64,000 bases of DNA from positions 89,837 to 153,836 of the forward strand of contig MSJH02000824.1 of NCBI GenBank assembly GCA_001931875.2, read 5' to 3'. The position numbers were made by a program, and so were the translations under genes. Position 1 is the stretch's first letter, and every line of letters starts with the position of its first letter. The DNA comes from Byssochlamys sp. IMV 00236. Its lineage: Eukaryota > Ascomycota > Eurotiomycetes > Eurotiales > Thermoascaceae. Positions 35,134 to 47,523 of the stretch are shown here, piece after piece. Below the pieces are notes generated by a model that did not search any database, had not been told where the DNA came from, and saw only the letters and a list, made by a program, of their open reading frames with translations.

Positions 35134-36953
35134 TCATCTCTCCTCCACTTTCCTCTTCAGCATACCGCAGAAGCTCTCAAACAGGACCGTATCAGTTCCT
35201 TTCAGCCATCTGACCTGTACGACCACCTCATTCGCCGAGGCTCTCTCCTGTTTGACTTGGACTTTGAATCCCAGAGCCGCTTTCTTCTCGTCGACTTCGT
35301 CTTTCTTGACTGCTGCATCTTCGTTGCGTCTCTTTCGACGTGCTTGACGGGACCAGACGTTCTCCATGGCGAAGCCTACACCTGCGGCCATTCCTGGACG
35401 CCAGTGCCATTGGACGGGAAGGGAAGATAGCTCAGTGTTAACCTTTTGACCGATTTCGTCGATCGATTTATCGGATATATGGAAGCTGAATTCTGACGGG
35501 AACGGGAGGAGGTGTTTGGGGAAGCCGGCGATACCTCGAGCCACGGACTGTTATTTGGTGTGAGCTCAATTGTCACAATATGGGTTGGAAACAGTTTTCG
35601 ACTGTAGACATGGAAATACCCATGAGATACTTACCATTTCTGGGCGTAAGTCTGCCCATGACCATGCTATTGCCCAGCGCTTTGTCTTGTTTCCCTGGAC
35701 GAACTCGGTGACAGCGTAGTTGTGGTTTCCGTACTCCATGAGCTTTTCCACAAGGACAGAGACGCTGCTCAGCTTCCCAAGCATGGATGTATACCATTGC
35801 ACCCTTTCTCGAAGCTCGAGACTCTCTTCGATCATCCTTGTAACGAAAGCAATTTCACCGCCAGTGGTCACCATTTCCACGTTTGCTCCCGTACATGCCT
35901 GTGGATATTTGTGAGCAGAAGTAGTACGGATTACTCGAAATAGTAAGCACTTACTGAAAATGGAGGTCTCTGCTTCGCTTCTGCTGAGGCAATCATCTCT
36001 TGTTCGGACTCGTAGAATGGCGGATTACACATGGTAAAGTCTAGCCTGTGGCTTTGTCAGTATGGGTTCGTTGATGAGCCGTAGTAACATACCTTTCGAC
36101 CTCAAGTCTCTTATCGAGGTCAATAAGAGGGCCTTCCGGTATTGTCTGAACCACTTTGATCCTGGATTCAAGCTTATTTTGTTGGACATTGCGTCGTGCT
36201 GATTCTATGTTCTGCTCATCGACATCTGTATCGTCGTGATTAGCTTCTTGAATTTCAGATTCTGCTGTGTTCTCACCTGTTGCTACAAACTTCCATCGCG
36301 GTCGTGAAGCGCATCCAAGAAGCGGATATATACTGCAACAGCCCGTACCTCTGCAAAAGTCAGCAAAGGTTCCGTTCCATAGGTCAGAAACTTGCGGAAT
36401 AGTACATGTCTAGCCCAATTACATCTCTGTCGGGGTCGTAACGATCGCGATATTCATCTCCAGTGGTGTCCAATAGATCCTGCAACCATAAAATGTAATT
36501 ATACCTGATAAAATGTTAAAGAATGTGAGATTGATTGAATTAAGTATTTTCTTCGACGACCGCACCTATTTGGCACCTTTCAATCGTCAGTCGCTCAGCC
36601 TATCATATACAAGAGACGGGGACGGTACCGGAGGGCATAGTCTGTCCTCTGGCAGATCAACCTTGAGGCCGAAATCGCGCAGTAGGAGGCTCTTGGTCAA
36701 TTGTCTTTCTCCTTAGCCATTAGTAATTTGACAACCCGCTAAAGTGGTGAAAATGCTAGTCGTACCTGACAGCATCTGGATCGGTGAAATCCAATTGCCC
36801 GTTCGGCTTCACGCTATGAGAGAAATCAGAAATGCCCACGAACCAAGAAAACGCTAGTCTCAAGTCCACTCACTATTTTGCAAAGTCTGGGGACTGCAGC
36901 GCAAGCGCCGCGAAGTCGACTTCGTCCTTGTAGATGTTTCGCGCTGATTTCAT
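35134..36953 (-). CDS. METTL16-type U6 snRNA N6-adenosine methyltransferase
   Basis: Ten exons on the complement: 36874-36953, 36766-36813, 36629-36704, 36566-36576, 36406-36504, 36277-36350, 36093-36225, 35955-36045, 35635-35898, 35134-35547; 429 residues. METTL16 and its fission-yeast homologue methylate an adenosine in the ACAGAGA box of U6 snRNA, influencing 5' splice-site choice. N-terminal sequence MKSARNIYKDEVDFAALALQ and DFTDPDAVRQLTKSLLLRDF match the family. The SAM pocket is DIGTGCCSIYP (about 104-114), and the catalytic NPPF is at about 181-184 in TMCNPPFYES. TTGGEIAFVTRMIEESL follows. The C-terminus is short and basic and lacks the long vertebrate extension. Exon 4 is an 11-nt microexon encoding VPN plus two bases of R, needed to give VPNRYNYILWLQDLL. 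All introns are 47-61 bp except intron 9 (87 bp), and all are GT-AG. Confidence 0.92.
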
Positions 36954-37736
36954 CTTTGAGACTGTACTTTTCACTGGTCAATTTCTCGCATCCGACTCGT
37001 CCGTTTCTTCAACCGCCTAGTCTATAGCGTCAATCGCGCTATAACCTAGCAAGGCAATTGATAACGCGGCTGGATCAGGGGAAGAATGTTCATACTCTAG
37101 ACACGGATCTCGAACCTTAATGGCAGAGCGCCAAGGGGCCACAGTTGGACTGTTCTGCTAATATTTATTCAGCATGGCCATAGATCAGTCCTGCCGGGTT
37201 TGTCACTGTAATACTTACTACCTTTGGTTTCTCTGAAAGCGACAGAGCTGAGACAGGCCCAAGAAGAAACACGCGTAGCTCTGGACCTGGTGGGACGTTC
37301 CGTAATGTACCAGCACATCAAGCCCAATCAATCTGGCCGGCCGGATCGGATCTGAGAGAGTCTCTTTCCACGCACAACTTCTGCCTCTCTAGTGTCGTGT
37401 ATCTCGCGTGCTAGTCGGCTTGGTCGTCAATTGAATGGCCGGATGCACGACAGGAGGAGGTGAGATTCTCCGCTTTGTCAATAGCGCCGCGTAGGGCTGG
37501 CAAAGCAAGGGCGGGGTGATGATGTCATGGGCGCTGTAGTCGATGTGAGAAGCTGTTTTTTTTTTGTTCTGCTGGGCTTTCAGTTGGATTGGGAAAATTC
37601 GTAGGATAAAAATAAAGTCGGTGGTGTCAGTGAAGGCGCTTTTGTCGGTGTCGTTATAACTAGGAAGTTGCCTCTGTTCTTAGAGAAGTGTATTAGCTGC
37701 TCTGTGCACTCCAAGCCAGACAAGAACGTCGCAAAG
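36954..37736. promoter_or_regulatory. Divergent promoter, METTL16-type and phospholipase D genes
   Basis: 783 bp between two start codons facing away from each other. No specific elements identified. Confidence 0.5.
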
Positions 37737-40625
37737 ATGGCCCACAAGCTCAAAGATAAGCTGGAGGACAAAATCGACCATCTCAGCCATACGCTAAAAG
37801 GTAGTGTCGACGCTCTCTGCATTGCGGACTTGGGTTGACGATCGAGTGTCGCGCAGAAAGCCACTTCGAGAAGACGAAGGCGGAGGCATTCCATCTCAAG
37901 CATAAGATCGGCAAACTAGGAAACGTATTCAATCCAAACCATCGCCATGACGAGGAGCATGAGAAGAGAACAGACCAGAAGAGAAGTGCCATAGCGGAAT
38001 CCCACCGTTTTCAGTCCTTTGCGCCTGAACACGAAGGCAACAAGGTCAAGTGGTATGTCGATGCACGCGACTACCTCTGGGCTGTTTCTGTAGCACTTGA
38101 GAGAGCCACAGAGACCATCTACATTGCGGATTGGTGGCTGTCTCCTGAACTGTTTCTCCGACGGCCGCCGTATTTCAACCAGGAATGGAGGCTCGACCAG
38201 GTCCTCAAACGGAGAGCAGAGGCAGGAGTCAAAATCTACGTGATCGTCTACAAGGAAGTCCAACAGGCCCTGACCTGTAATTCAGCCCATACAAAGCATG
38301 CGCTGCGCCAACTTTGTCCCAAAGGGAGCCCAGGTTACGGTAATATCAAAGTGCTCCGCCATCCAGACCACAATGTCTTTGAAAACCTGGGCGATATGAC
38401 TTTCTATTGGGTGAGTCAGATACGTCTGCTCTGTGTACAGATTCAGCATGGCTGACAGTGGTATCTTCTCCTCCACAAAAGGCTCACCATGAGAAATTCA
38501 TTGTGATTGACTACGCACTGGCCTTTATCGGAGGTATCGACCTTTGTTTCGGTAGATGGGACACTAATGGACATGCCTTGGCGGATGTGCATCCATCTGG
38601 CATCCAGGACGAAATATTCCCTGGACAGGATTTCAACAACAACCGCATCCTTGATTTCCAGAGTGTAGAGGATTGGCAGAATAACGAACTTAGCAAGACC
38701 GAATACGGCCGAATGCCGTGGCACGACGTGGCCATGGCGGTCATTGGAGATTGTGTCTATGATATTGCGGAGCACTTTGTCCTGCGCTGGAACCTGGTGA
38801 AGCGGGACAAATACAAGCGTTCTCACGACGTCGACTGGCTCATGCTTGAAGGGCGCACTGGTGAGGATGAAGACCTCGTGGGAATCCAGCGCCCGTCATA
38901 CCCCTGTGGAGATTATGTCCAGCATCCGCTGTCACCGCTGAGTACCAAACCACGAGCCATGCAAGGATCGGTTCATGCTCAAGTTGTCCGTAGCAGCGCC
39001 GACTGGAGTAGCGGGATCCTCACCGAACACAGCATTCAGAATGCATACATTGAGGCGATCCGCAATGCACAGCACTACGTTTACATTGAGAACCAGTTCT
39101 TCAGTAAGGTCTATCCACTTTATGTTTAGAATGAGGCCTTATATGCTGACGATATCTAGTTACGGCTACTGGAGACAAACAGGCTCCCATAAACAACAGG
39201 ATCGGAAGTGCCATCGTCGATGCTTGCGTCCGGGCTGCAAAAGAAGGGAGGAAATTCAGAGTGATTATTATCATCCCAGCTATTCCTGGTTTCGCGGGTG
39301 ATCTACGGGACAGTGCTGCGACAGGCACCCGTGCAATCATGGATTACCAGTATAAGTCAATATGCCGCGGCGAACACTCGATTATGGGGCGCATTGCTGC
39401 CCAAGGAGTAGATCCCAGACGTGAGTGCTCTTGTCGCTAACACCCTGTTATCTGGACTGAGGACTGATTCCGTGTAGAGCACATATTCCTCTTCAACCTC
39501 CGTTCTTATGACCGCATCAATAAGACGCCAGCTCTTGTTGATCTAGAGGAGAAAGCTGGGGTTAGATATCAAGATCTTCAGCGCGCTGAAGCGGAACAGA
39601 TCATGAGCGAAAGTATACATCCTGCAGTTGGCGAGGAAGCCGATGTCCATGAGAAGAGCTATGCTACTGGAGATGAGGAGAAACAAAAACGTATCGATCA
39701 GCTGCGAAGATTCGAAGAGCAGCGACGGAAGGCTGGGCATCATGGCGAATCGAGTAGTCCAGACACAATCTCGCAGACGGCAATGCTCAATGGCGGAAAA
39801 GTCTCGGAGCAATTTTGGGAAGGTGATCCCGAAGGAGAGAAGGAAAACTACATCCAGGAAGAACTCTATGTCCATGGGAAAGTGTGCATTATCGACGACA
39901 GACTTGTCATTTGTGGTAGCGCCAACATTAACGACAGGGTACGTCCAGAGCTGATATCCTCCATCGGTACTCGTGAGTTACTGACGAACATTTTAGTCCC
40001 AGCTAGGTTACCATGATAGCGAACTGGCCATAGTAATGGAGGACAGGGAAATGCTTGATAGTACCATGGATGGCAAGCCCTACAAGGCTGCCCGACTTGC
40101 AGCTACTCTCCGACGGCGGCTTTGGCGCGAGCATCTTGGCCTGCTGCCGGCTCAAAGCTTTAACGCTGAGAATGACCCAAATGCCCTGCCCCCCAACGAT
40201 TGCATGAACGAAAACGACGAGGGACCCGAGTATGAATTTGTCAAGGACCCTCTGGATGACGACCTCTGGGATACCTGGACCGGGCGAGCAACTACCAACA
40301 CGGAAGTCTTCCGCCTGCTCTTCCGCGCTGATCCAGACGATAACATCAAGACATTCAATGACTATGACTATTTCTCCCCACGGGGTTATATCAAGCAAGG
40401 CCATCTGCATGACCCGTTCTTGCCAATTAAGTTTGTTAAGGAACAACTGGAGAGGATCAAGGGTCATCTAGTCTGGATGCCTCTCGATTTTCTGAAGGAT
40501 GTAAATATGGCTGAGCCAGGCATGTCTGTGAATCAATTCACAGAGGTGAGTGATATCCTATATACACGTTTTTATCGACGAATTTTTGCTAATACCAGTA
40601 TTACCGACAGAGTATCTACACATGA
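37737..40625 (+). CDS. Phospholipase D, two HKD motifs
   Basis: Exons 37737-37800, 37857-38410, 38482-39103, 39160-39420, 39478-39938, 39997-40545 and 40599-40625; 845 residues. It hydrolyses phosphatidylcholine to phosphatidic acid and choline. Both catalytic HxKxxxxD motifs are present. The first is HEKFIVID (H209, K211, D216), placed immediately after intron 2; the second is HGKVCIID (H633, K635, D640), followed by GSANINDRSQLG. The downstream IENQFF and the upstream YIADWWLSPELFLRRP are typical of eukaryotic PLD. PX and PH domains are absent, so this is the shorter fungal PLD type rather than the long Spo14 form. A charged insert (about residues 530-600) separates the halves. The last exon supplies eight codons (YYRQSIYT). 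All six introns are 53-71 bp and in frame. Confidence 0.93.
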
Positions 40626-41716
40626 TCAATTCATTGGACACCTATCATTTCTGTCCTGTTCTGAATGTATAATGAGAGCTTTTCCATTTTACTCTACATG
40701 ATTCACCTATTTGACATTAATGATGCGCATGTTATGGTAAATTAATGCAAACTAGCCACGTCTCAATTCCCCGTCTATTATTCTGTCATGCCTATTATGT
40801 ATTCCAGCAACTGTAAACTGATATCCTAGCAATAAAACACGATATTTCCAGTAAAAAGTTGGCGAATCAGACAAGTTAGTATTGCTCCATGTTACCTAGT
40901 CCCCTCTGTGCTGTTTTAACACTACAGCAGTGGTCAGGGTGGCTAGAACATTAAGTACCTAGCAAGGCCACCCAAGGAAATGTTCTGGGAAGTTAATGAG
41001 GACAATGGGACTAGGGATACAGATGGACCAAAGTCTATTTCGCAGGTATAATGACATCTTAGTTGTTGCTGGAATCAAAATCTTATCTTTTTTTTTGTAT
41101 TGTTCTGTACTGGCTAATCTTTTCTTTAATTTCTCTCATGATATGGAATGATGCTGGTCGATGGTATGTGGTATCCAGAAGAGTGCACAAACTGCATGAA
41201 ACGGCTAAGTATCCCATGCCACAGTATAGAACTAAACAATCATCCATACATGCCGAGAGCAAGGCGACGAATTCCCCCCCAATAACCGCCATGGTTACCT
41301 AAACTAGTACTCCTCCCCCTCACCTTTTGAAAAGAATAATCCCCGATGTAATCTCTTGGCAGCGGGAATCGCCCGACAAGATAAGCCGCTTTATCAATAA
41401 TCACATCGGACAAAGAGCAAATTGTCCGACAGATAACGATGAATCGATTACTCTAGAATTTCTATAGATCAACTATTTTCCATCTTCCCTATCAGCGAGA
41501 CCTTTACATCTTCTGCATCCTTGGCAGTGTAAGCCTAGGCTGTATATAGCATTTTATAGAGACGCTAGTCTGGCATGGTGAGTCCAGCATAAACCCCACT
41601 CATCATCACGGTCGTTATATAGGGCCTATGGAAATTGCTTTTGAGAAGTTTTTTTTCTTTCTGGGGAGAATCGGAATTAAATACTTCAGAGAATCCGTAG
41701 AATATCGCACTAAGCC
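40626..41716. other. Intergenic, no gene seen
   Basis: AT-rich 3' flank of the phospholipase gene and 5' region of the dioxygenase gene. The plus-strand ORF at 41063-41302 has no family features. Confidence 0.5.
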
Positions 41717-42811
41717 ATGTCTATCAAACGAATTCCCTACTCCGCTCTACGGGAAGAGTTCATCAGCGCGATTGAGAAAGATGGATGCGTGATCATCCAG
41801 AATTTTACAACGAAGGAAACGCTTGCGCGAGCGCAGAGCGAGGTTCAGCCGTACTTAGATGCTGATGGGGAGATGAGTAAAGTTGGAGGTTAGTATACTT
41901 TTTTTCGTTTATTATGTTCATTCGATACACTTTACCATGGTTTTAGATGGTTAGCTTATAAATGATGGAATTGGCATATATAGCACTGAATGGAGGTACG
42001 AGAACTTGCACGAAGCTCATTGGACGAAGTAAGACTGTACGAGAGGAGTTCTTTTCAGATCCATTATATCAGGTTAGGTCATCTTTCTCTTGTTTCTCTG
42101 TCAATATTATTCATGAATTATGCACTTACACATACAGGACCTATCTGAGCACTTCCTCTCACTCACCACTACAAATTACTACAATACTGAACCCTCAACC
42201 AACACTAGTCATCCCCTCCTCTCCATTGCTATCACAATGGACATCCGCCCCGGCGCCGCAGCCCAGCGTCTCCACCGCGACGACAAGAACCATCATGCTC
42301 GCCACGTCCGCACTTCCAGCTACTCGTACGAGCCACATCGGGACATGCTCCTCGGTCTCTTCGTGCCGGGATGCGATACCACGAAAGAGATAGGCGCCAC
42401 GCGCGTCGTGCCGGGGAGTCATCTGTGGGGAGACGAGAAGCCGGATTTCGGCCCCGATGGGTGTAAGGGCGTGGTTGATGCGGAGATGAAAGCTGGAGAT
42501 GCGTTCGTGATGTTGGGAAGTCTGTATCATGGTGGAGGGGAGTTTATGAAAGATAGTGGTAGTAGGACGGTGCATATTATGTTTATGTGTAGTGGGGTTT
42601 ATAGGCAGGAGGTAAGTTTGGTTTTGTTTATAGCGCCTGATGGTGGATATCTGAAGAAGTTGACTTTGTCTAGGAAATCTCGTATCTGTCGTATCCGATA
42701 GAGGAAGTAAAGACGTATTCGAAACTTGTGCAAGAACGTCTGGGTTGGAAGCAGTCAGAGCCGAACCTTGGATGGGTCGATTTGAAGTCTCCGGAGTTCA
42801 TGCTGGAGTGA
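41717..42811 (+). CDS. PhyH-family Fe(II)/2-oxoglutarate dioxygenase
   Basis: Exons 41717-41888, 41984-42072, 42138-42611 and 42674-42811; 290 residues, usual for fungal PhyH-like oxygenases. The fold is a double-stranded beta helix. The iron ligands appear as HRD (H133, D135) in AAAQRLHRDDKNHH and H218 in GSLYHGGG, with the 2-oxoglutarate arginine probably R230 in GSRTVHIMF. The segment LFVPGCDTTKEIGATRVVPG carries the usual core after the HxD strand. The N-terminus has DGCVIIQNF. Relatives include oxidative tailoring enzymes of fungal secondary metabolism as well as phytanoyl-CoA hydroxylases; residues around the metal site resemble the former. Introns are 95, 65 and 62 bp. It converges on the IlvD/EDD dehydratase gene 184 bp away. 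Substrate unknown. Confidence 0.87.
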
Positions 42812-42995
42812 TATTGATTCTTCAATGCTTGAAAGCAAACGAAGTCAGAAATTGAAGGAGAGTTCCGTACTATGGACGTATCATCCAGGTCACGAAGGTC
42901 TTCTTGTTCTTCTTCTTCTTTGGCTCTCTTTATCGATAAATGATATCAACCGTTGGGACGATCTGAACTCATTATACAACCCGTATCGTAGTTGT

Positions 42996-44913
42996 CTATT
43001 GACCGCCTGGCCCAGCGGCCGTCAAGAAATCGAAATCAACACCTTCTTCGGCCTGGTTCACACTTCTCTCGTATAATCCGCGGTATCCTCTCTTCCGACT
43101 CCTCTCCGACAATACCCCACTGCTAGAAATAGACCGCTTTCTCTCTTCAATTCTCGCCTTCAGTTCATCATCAGATATGTCCAGATGCAGTACCCTCTTC
43201 TCCACATTACAAGTAATGATATCACCAGTCTGGACAACACCAAAAGGTGACTCTGGGAGCGCTGACTCTGGAGAAATATGTAGCACGATCGTGCCCCCTG
43301 CGGTTCCGGACATGCGTCCATCCGATAAACGGAGCATGTCTTTCACTCCTTTCGCTCCCAATTTGCGCGGTATTGGGATCAGACCTGCTTCTGGCATGCC
43401 TGGGTTGCCGATGGGTCCGATTCCTTGAAGGACTAGGACAGAGTCTTTGGTCGCAGGAAGATCGGGATCATCGATGCGCGCGGCTAGATCAGCAGAGTTC
43501 TTAAACACGACAGCAGGACCGGAATGCGATAATAGAGCACGATCTTTGGAAGCAGATGCCTTCATGACAGCGCCGTTAGGAGCGATATTACCGTAAAGGA
43601 CCACCAGCGAGGACGAAGGATACAGAGGATCAGAAAGTGGTCGAATCAGCTGTTGGGAATATGGGAAAGAACGGAAAGGGGAAGCGTCAAGGACTTCACC
43701 TAACGTCTGACCAGAAATGGTCATGGCAGATAGGTGAAGAAGCGGACGAAGCTGGTGCAGAAGCGCAAGCATACCGCCGGCGTTATGGAAATCGTTCATG
43801 TAGTTGTCACCGCTTGGCTTGAGATCAACTAGGAGAGGTGTTTTACGACCAATCTCGTCGAAAGTCTGCAAGGTAATCTGGCCCTGTAACTTCGGGTGGC
43901 GGTTTGCAATGGCTAATAAATGTACAACAGCATTTGTCGAGCCACCAATAGCCTGCAGGACTGTTATTGCATTGAGAAAAGACTCCTTAGAGAGGATATC
44001 CTGAGGAGTACGTTTCGCCTTTGCAACCGAGACGGCATTTGCTCCTGTCTCCTCTGCTATTCTGAGCCGACCAGAGGAGACAGCTGGTGCTGAAGCGCCC
44101 CGAAGAGGCATCATTCCCAGCCCGGCTGTGATGCAAGCTATGGTGCTGGCGGTCCCCATGACGCCACATGTTCCGATCTAGTAGAAGCAGTCAGAAAACT
44201 AATAGCACTACCCAGGAGATCCGATACTAACAGTTGGCGCTAATTCCTCATTTATGGCTGATATCTCCTCGATATCTATCTCATTGGCTCTGAAAGCTGC
44301 CCAGTTATTGCGACAATCCGTACAAGCACCTAGTCGCTGGCCCCTGTGACTACCGGGCATCATGGGCCCAGTAATCAGGGGTAAAATTGGCTTATTCGCT
44401 GAAATACCACCCATAAGCTGCGCCGGAACGGTCTTGTCACAGCCTGGTCTTCGTCAGAGTAGTTACAATATCAGAACAGATGCTAGACGTACCTCCAATC
44501 ATAATACACGCATCCAACGGTTGCGCCTTAATCATCTCCTCCGTATCCATACTCATCAAGTTCCGCAGGAACATACTAGTCGGATGTGCAAAGGACTCAT
44601 GCACACTGATGGTTGGGAAATCCACCGCCAGGCCTCCATGGAGCTGTACGCCGCGCTTGGCGGCCTCGATGAGTTGAGGCACATTGGCATGACAAGGGTT
44701 GAACCCAGAATATGTGTTGATAATACCAATTATGGGCCGTGACAAAGCATCATCTGAGTATCCTAGTGCTTTTATAAATACCTTTCGAAGGAAAAGAGAA
44801 AAATGCGCGTCGCCATATGAGGTCAAGCCCTGACGAAGCCCTGAGGTGGCTTCGAGGGGACGGGAGAGGTCATAGTCCCCGCCTGACGATGGTTGGTTGT
44901 CATCCTGTACCAT
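42996..44913 (-). CDS. IlvD/EDD-family dehydratase, probably sugar-acid (pentonate) type
   Basis: Exons 44493-44913, 44232-44443 and 42996-44177 (complement), 604 residues. Members are Fe-S dehydratases: dihydroxy-acid dehydratase in valine/isoleucine synthesis, or arabonate, xylonate and gluconate dehydratases. Cluster-ligand and active-site regions visible are NPCHANVPQLIEAAK, MIGGCDKTVPAQLMG, GACTDCRNNW, TIGTCGVMGTAST, AIGGSTNAVVHLLA and SDGRMSGTAGGTIVLH. The DGRMSGT wording, together with PGSHRGQRLGACTDCRNNW, resembles sugar-acid dehydratases more than Ilv3. The N-terminus (MVQDDNQPSSGGDYDLS) is acidic with no mitochondrial presequence, again unlike Ilv3. ATG 44913 is the first true start; the frame upstream reaches only TTG. 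Introns are 49 and 54 bp. Family sure, substrate inferred. Confidence 0.88.
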
Positions 44914-47389
44914 TTCGTCTTGTCTCCAGGACACACAAAACAATTGTTTTGTCTATACTTATGCCATAGTCGGCGAGAGGTGTACTAATAGACTACATAT
45001 AATACGCTGACTGTGATTCCGCGATTCCCCCGCACAAATGGCGAGCTCTGTCCCCGCCGGAGAACCTCCGCCATCTCGGATACATCTCCGTTTTCCGTTG
45101 TCAATATCAAAGGAATTTGACAGGAGGTTCTTCCATTGAATTTAGTATTCAACGCAATTACCCTTCTAGATGCTGGGATAATATCGTGTTTATGGTATGG
45201 TAGTTCCATAATGTGGTCATTCGCTATACCGTTCATGTGCACAGTTATCGTTATCAACTACCCTAATATTAGAGATTTCCATCTATAGGCCATTCCATTT
45301 CTCATAATGAATATCATTGCTCTTATAAACTTGGGTTTAAGAAGTTTATTACATCCTGATGTGCAGTTATGTTCCTCTACTTCAACATACATTGTCACTG
45401 ACAACAAGACATTATTTTTGGTTTGATCCAAGACTTTCTACATACCGTTTTCAGCTAATTCCAAATAATAATTCGCAATATGAACCCCCTGCAAATGGCG
45501 TTTAGCCTCCAGAAATCATCTTTCTACAGCGAGAACTCATCAGTTAGTGAATAACTGACACCCTCACGACAGACAAGTTCATCTGGAAAGCTTCCAGTTC
45601 CAACTTCATCCTACCAATTGTATCCAGTATCCTAGAATATCTATGATGGCCAACGATACCAAGTATTTAGCATACCCTTCTCTTATTTCAGTACGACTCT
45701 TCATAGGATGGCATGGTGCTAAAGTCAGTCAGTCAGTCCCCACACAACAATCAAGGGACGATGTGAGAAAATAGAACTTGTTTCTCCGAGGTACGCCGCT
45801 TATATACCTCCGTGCCTGTTCGAGACATCATCAAGGTCTGTTATGACAACGGCCGTTTCTCTATTGAAATGGAATACGTCCCTGAAATGGACCCCAGGCA
45901 GCGTGTGTTGTGGTTACTTATCAGAAGAGCAGAAAAAAGAAAAGAAAGAAAAGAGACATCGTTACAGAAATTGAGGGCTACATAAGCCCGCGTCGAAAAT
46001 TGAATTCTATCTCCTAGACAGTAGATTTTTATATCGGGGTATTAGTAAACTTTGACAGTGCTAACTTTACTAGTTAGTGTAGCTGTATGATAGTAACTCT
46101 GATCTCGCTAGGGAGTGCTTTTACCTGTGTACAGTACATACATATTTTTATACTAGGAAGATCAGTGTCCTTTCACTTTTATAATAGATGACTAGATAGA
46201 ACTCAGTAACTAGTTAACTAGATATCAGATCTATGTTCTAAACATCTACGTATATTACTATTAGTTATCCAGAAGTGTCATTATCCTTACCTGAAGTTAG
46301 AAGGCTACAAGTGCAGTGCAGTGGGATCAATTACCCAAACTCGGTAATCGGACGCTATAACTATGCAGTACCTAACTCACTACCACTAAAATCAAACCCC
46401 GATCTGATTCATTATTAATATCTCATAGTACAAAGAATAAAGAAAAGCAACAATTATTAGAGAACTATTCCTATTCTAATAAGACAAAAGAATTATACTA
46501 GTTAATCCTAGCAATAATTCAATAAGCACAGTACTACTATCAAGTAGTACGGTACGAAGTACAGTACTTAATACATCCCACCCGTTCGCACCACAACAGT
46601 AATCCTGCATGTTTCGCATTGCACCGCAGCGTACTTGCATATGGTATTTAATAATAATTATTACCCGCCTGTCTTTTACTTTACCGTATTAATGAAGCAA
46701 TGGGAGAGTAAAAAGCGATATTTCGCCGATGATCGAGACTCGTCGGTTTTCGGGCTTTGCGGCGATAAGAAGAAAGTAAATTGATCGGGAAGGTCGGTCG
46801 GTTGGTCTAGTTAAATAATAATGACTCGATTTGGGAGGAAGTGTTTCACCATTTAGGGACTTTGGGGTTTTCGACTGTATCTTTTGTTTTGTTTTCTTTT
46901 CTTTTATGTGATGTTTTTATTATTGGTGTTAGTAGTAGTGGTATAGATGTACTTCTGCTCTAAGTGAGGGGTCCTTTAGTTTCTGGTTTAGTTTTGGTTA
47001 TGGTTTAATAATATCTAATACTTATTCGCAGTAAGAGTACCTAAGGATAGGACACACAATCAGACACCGAAATACATTCGAAGCAATTAAATAACTTTAG
47101 CCTATGTAATTTGTACTGTATAATTGGTAGTTATAACCTCCAATTGGAATTGCTCGTGTGAGCATCCAGTTTTCTCGTTAGCGGTAAGGCTGCGTAAGTC
47201 AGTCAACCCCGCTATTTGAGAAAAGAAAGGACTGAAATAATAATATACAGGGAGACAATAGTCAGTGAGTTGAGTATCGGAGAAAGGAGACTTCTCCGGC
47301 CATTACTACTGCCTGCTTTGCTGCAGGACAATAGTAACGAAGGTAGTTAGCCAAGTAACTAACTAATTACCTAGGTATCTCGCAGAAGA
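44914..47389. other. Intergenic up to the transposon island
   Basis: 2.5 kb without a supported gene. Increasingly AT-rich with TAACTAG and AGTACT words. The 90-codon minus ORF at 44985-45257 has no family features. Composition is normal compared with the RIP island that starts at 47.4-47.5 kb. Confidence 0.5.
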
Positions 47390-47394
47390 ATAAC
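47390..47394. repeat. Target-site duplication ATAAC (left)
   Basis: ATAAC directly before the left LTR, repeated exactly at 52690-52694 directly after the right LTR. A 5-bp duplication is the expected size for LTR elements. Confidence 0.85.
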
Positions 47395-47523
47395 TGAAGG
47401 AAGCGGGAGAAAGCTTGCTTAATTGGATCTAGGAGCTAGGCGAAGCCTATATGGGCTCGCCTAGGTTACGTGATCACTAGGGAGCAGGGCGCTGAAAGGG
47501 ACAGCCAGAGAGGGCCTTTAATA
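47395..47523 (-). repeat. Left LTR (3' LTR of the minus-strand copia element)
   Basis: 129 bp, TGAAGG... to ...CCTTTAATA on the plus strand (CCTTCAACA in the other copy), so on the minus strand TG...CA. Contains a hairpin-forming inverted repeat at 47435-47464 (CTAGGCGA against CGCCTAG). It differs from the right LTR at 13 positions, all transitions, with no gaps. Confidence 0.9.
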
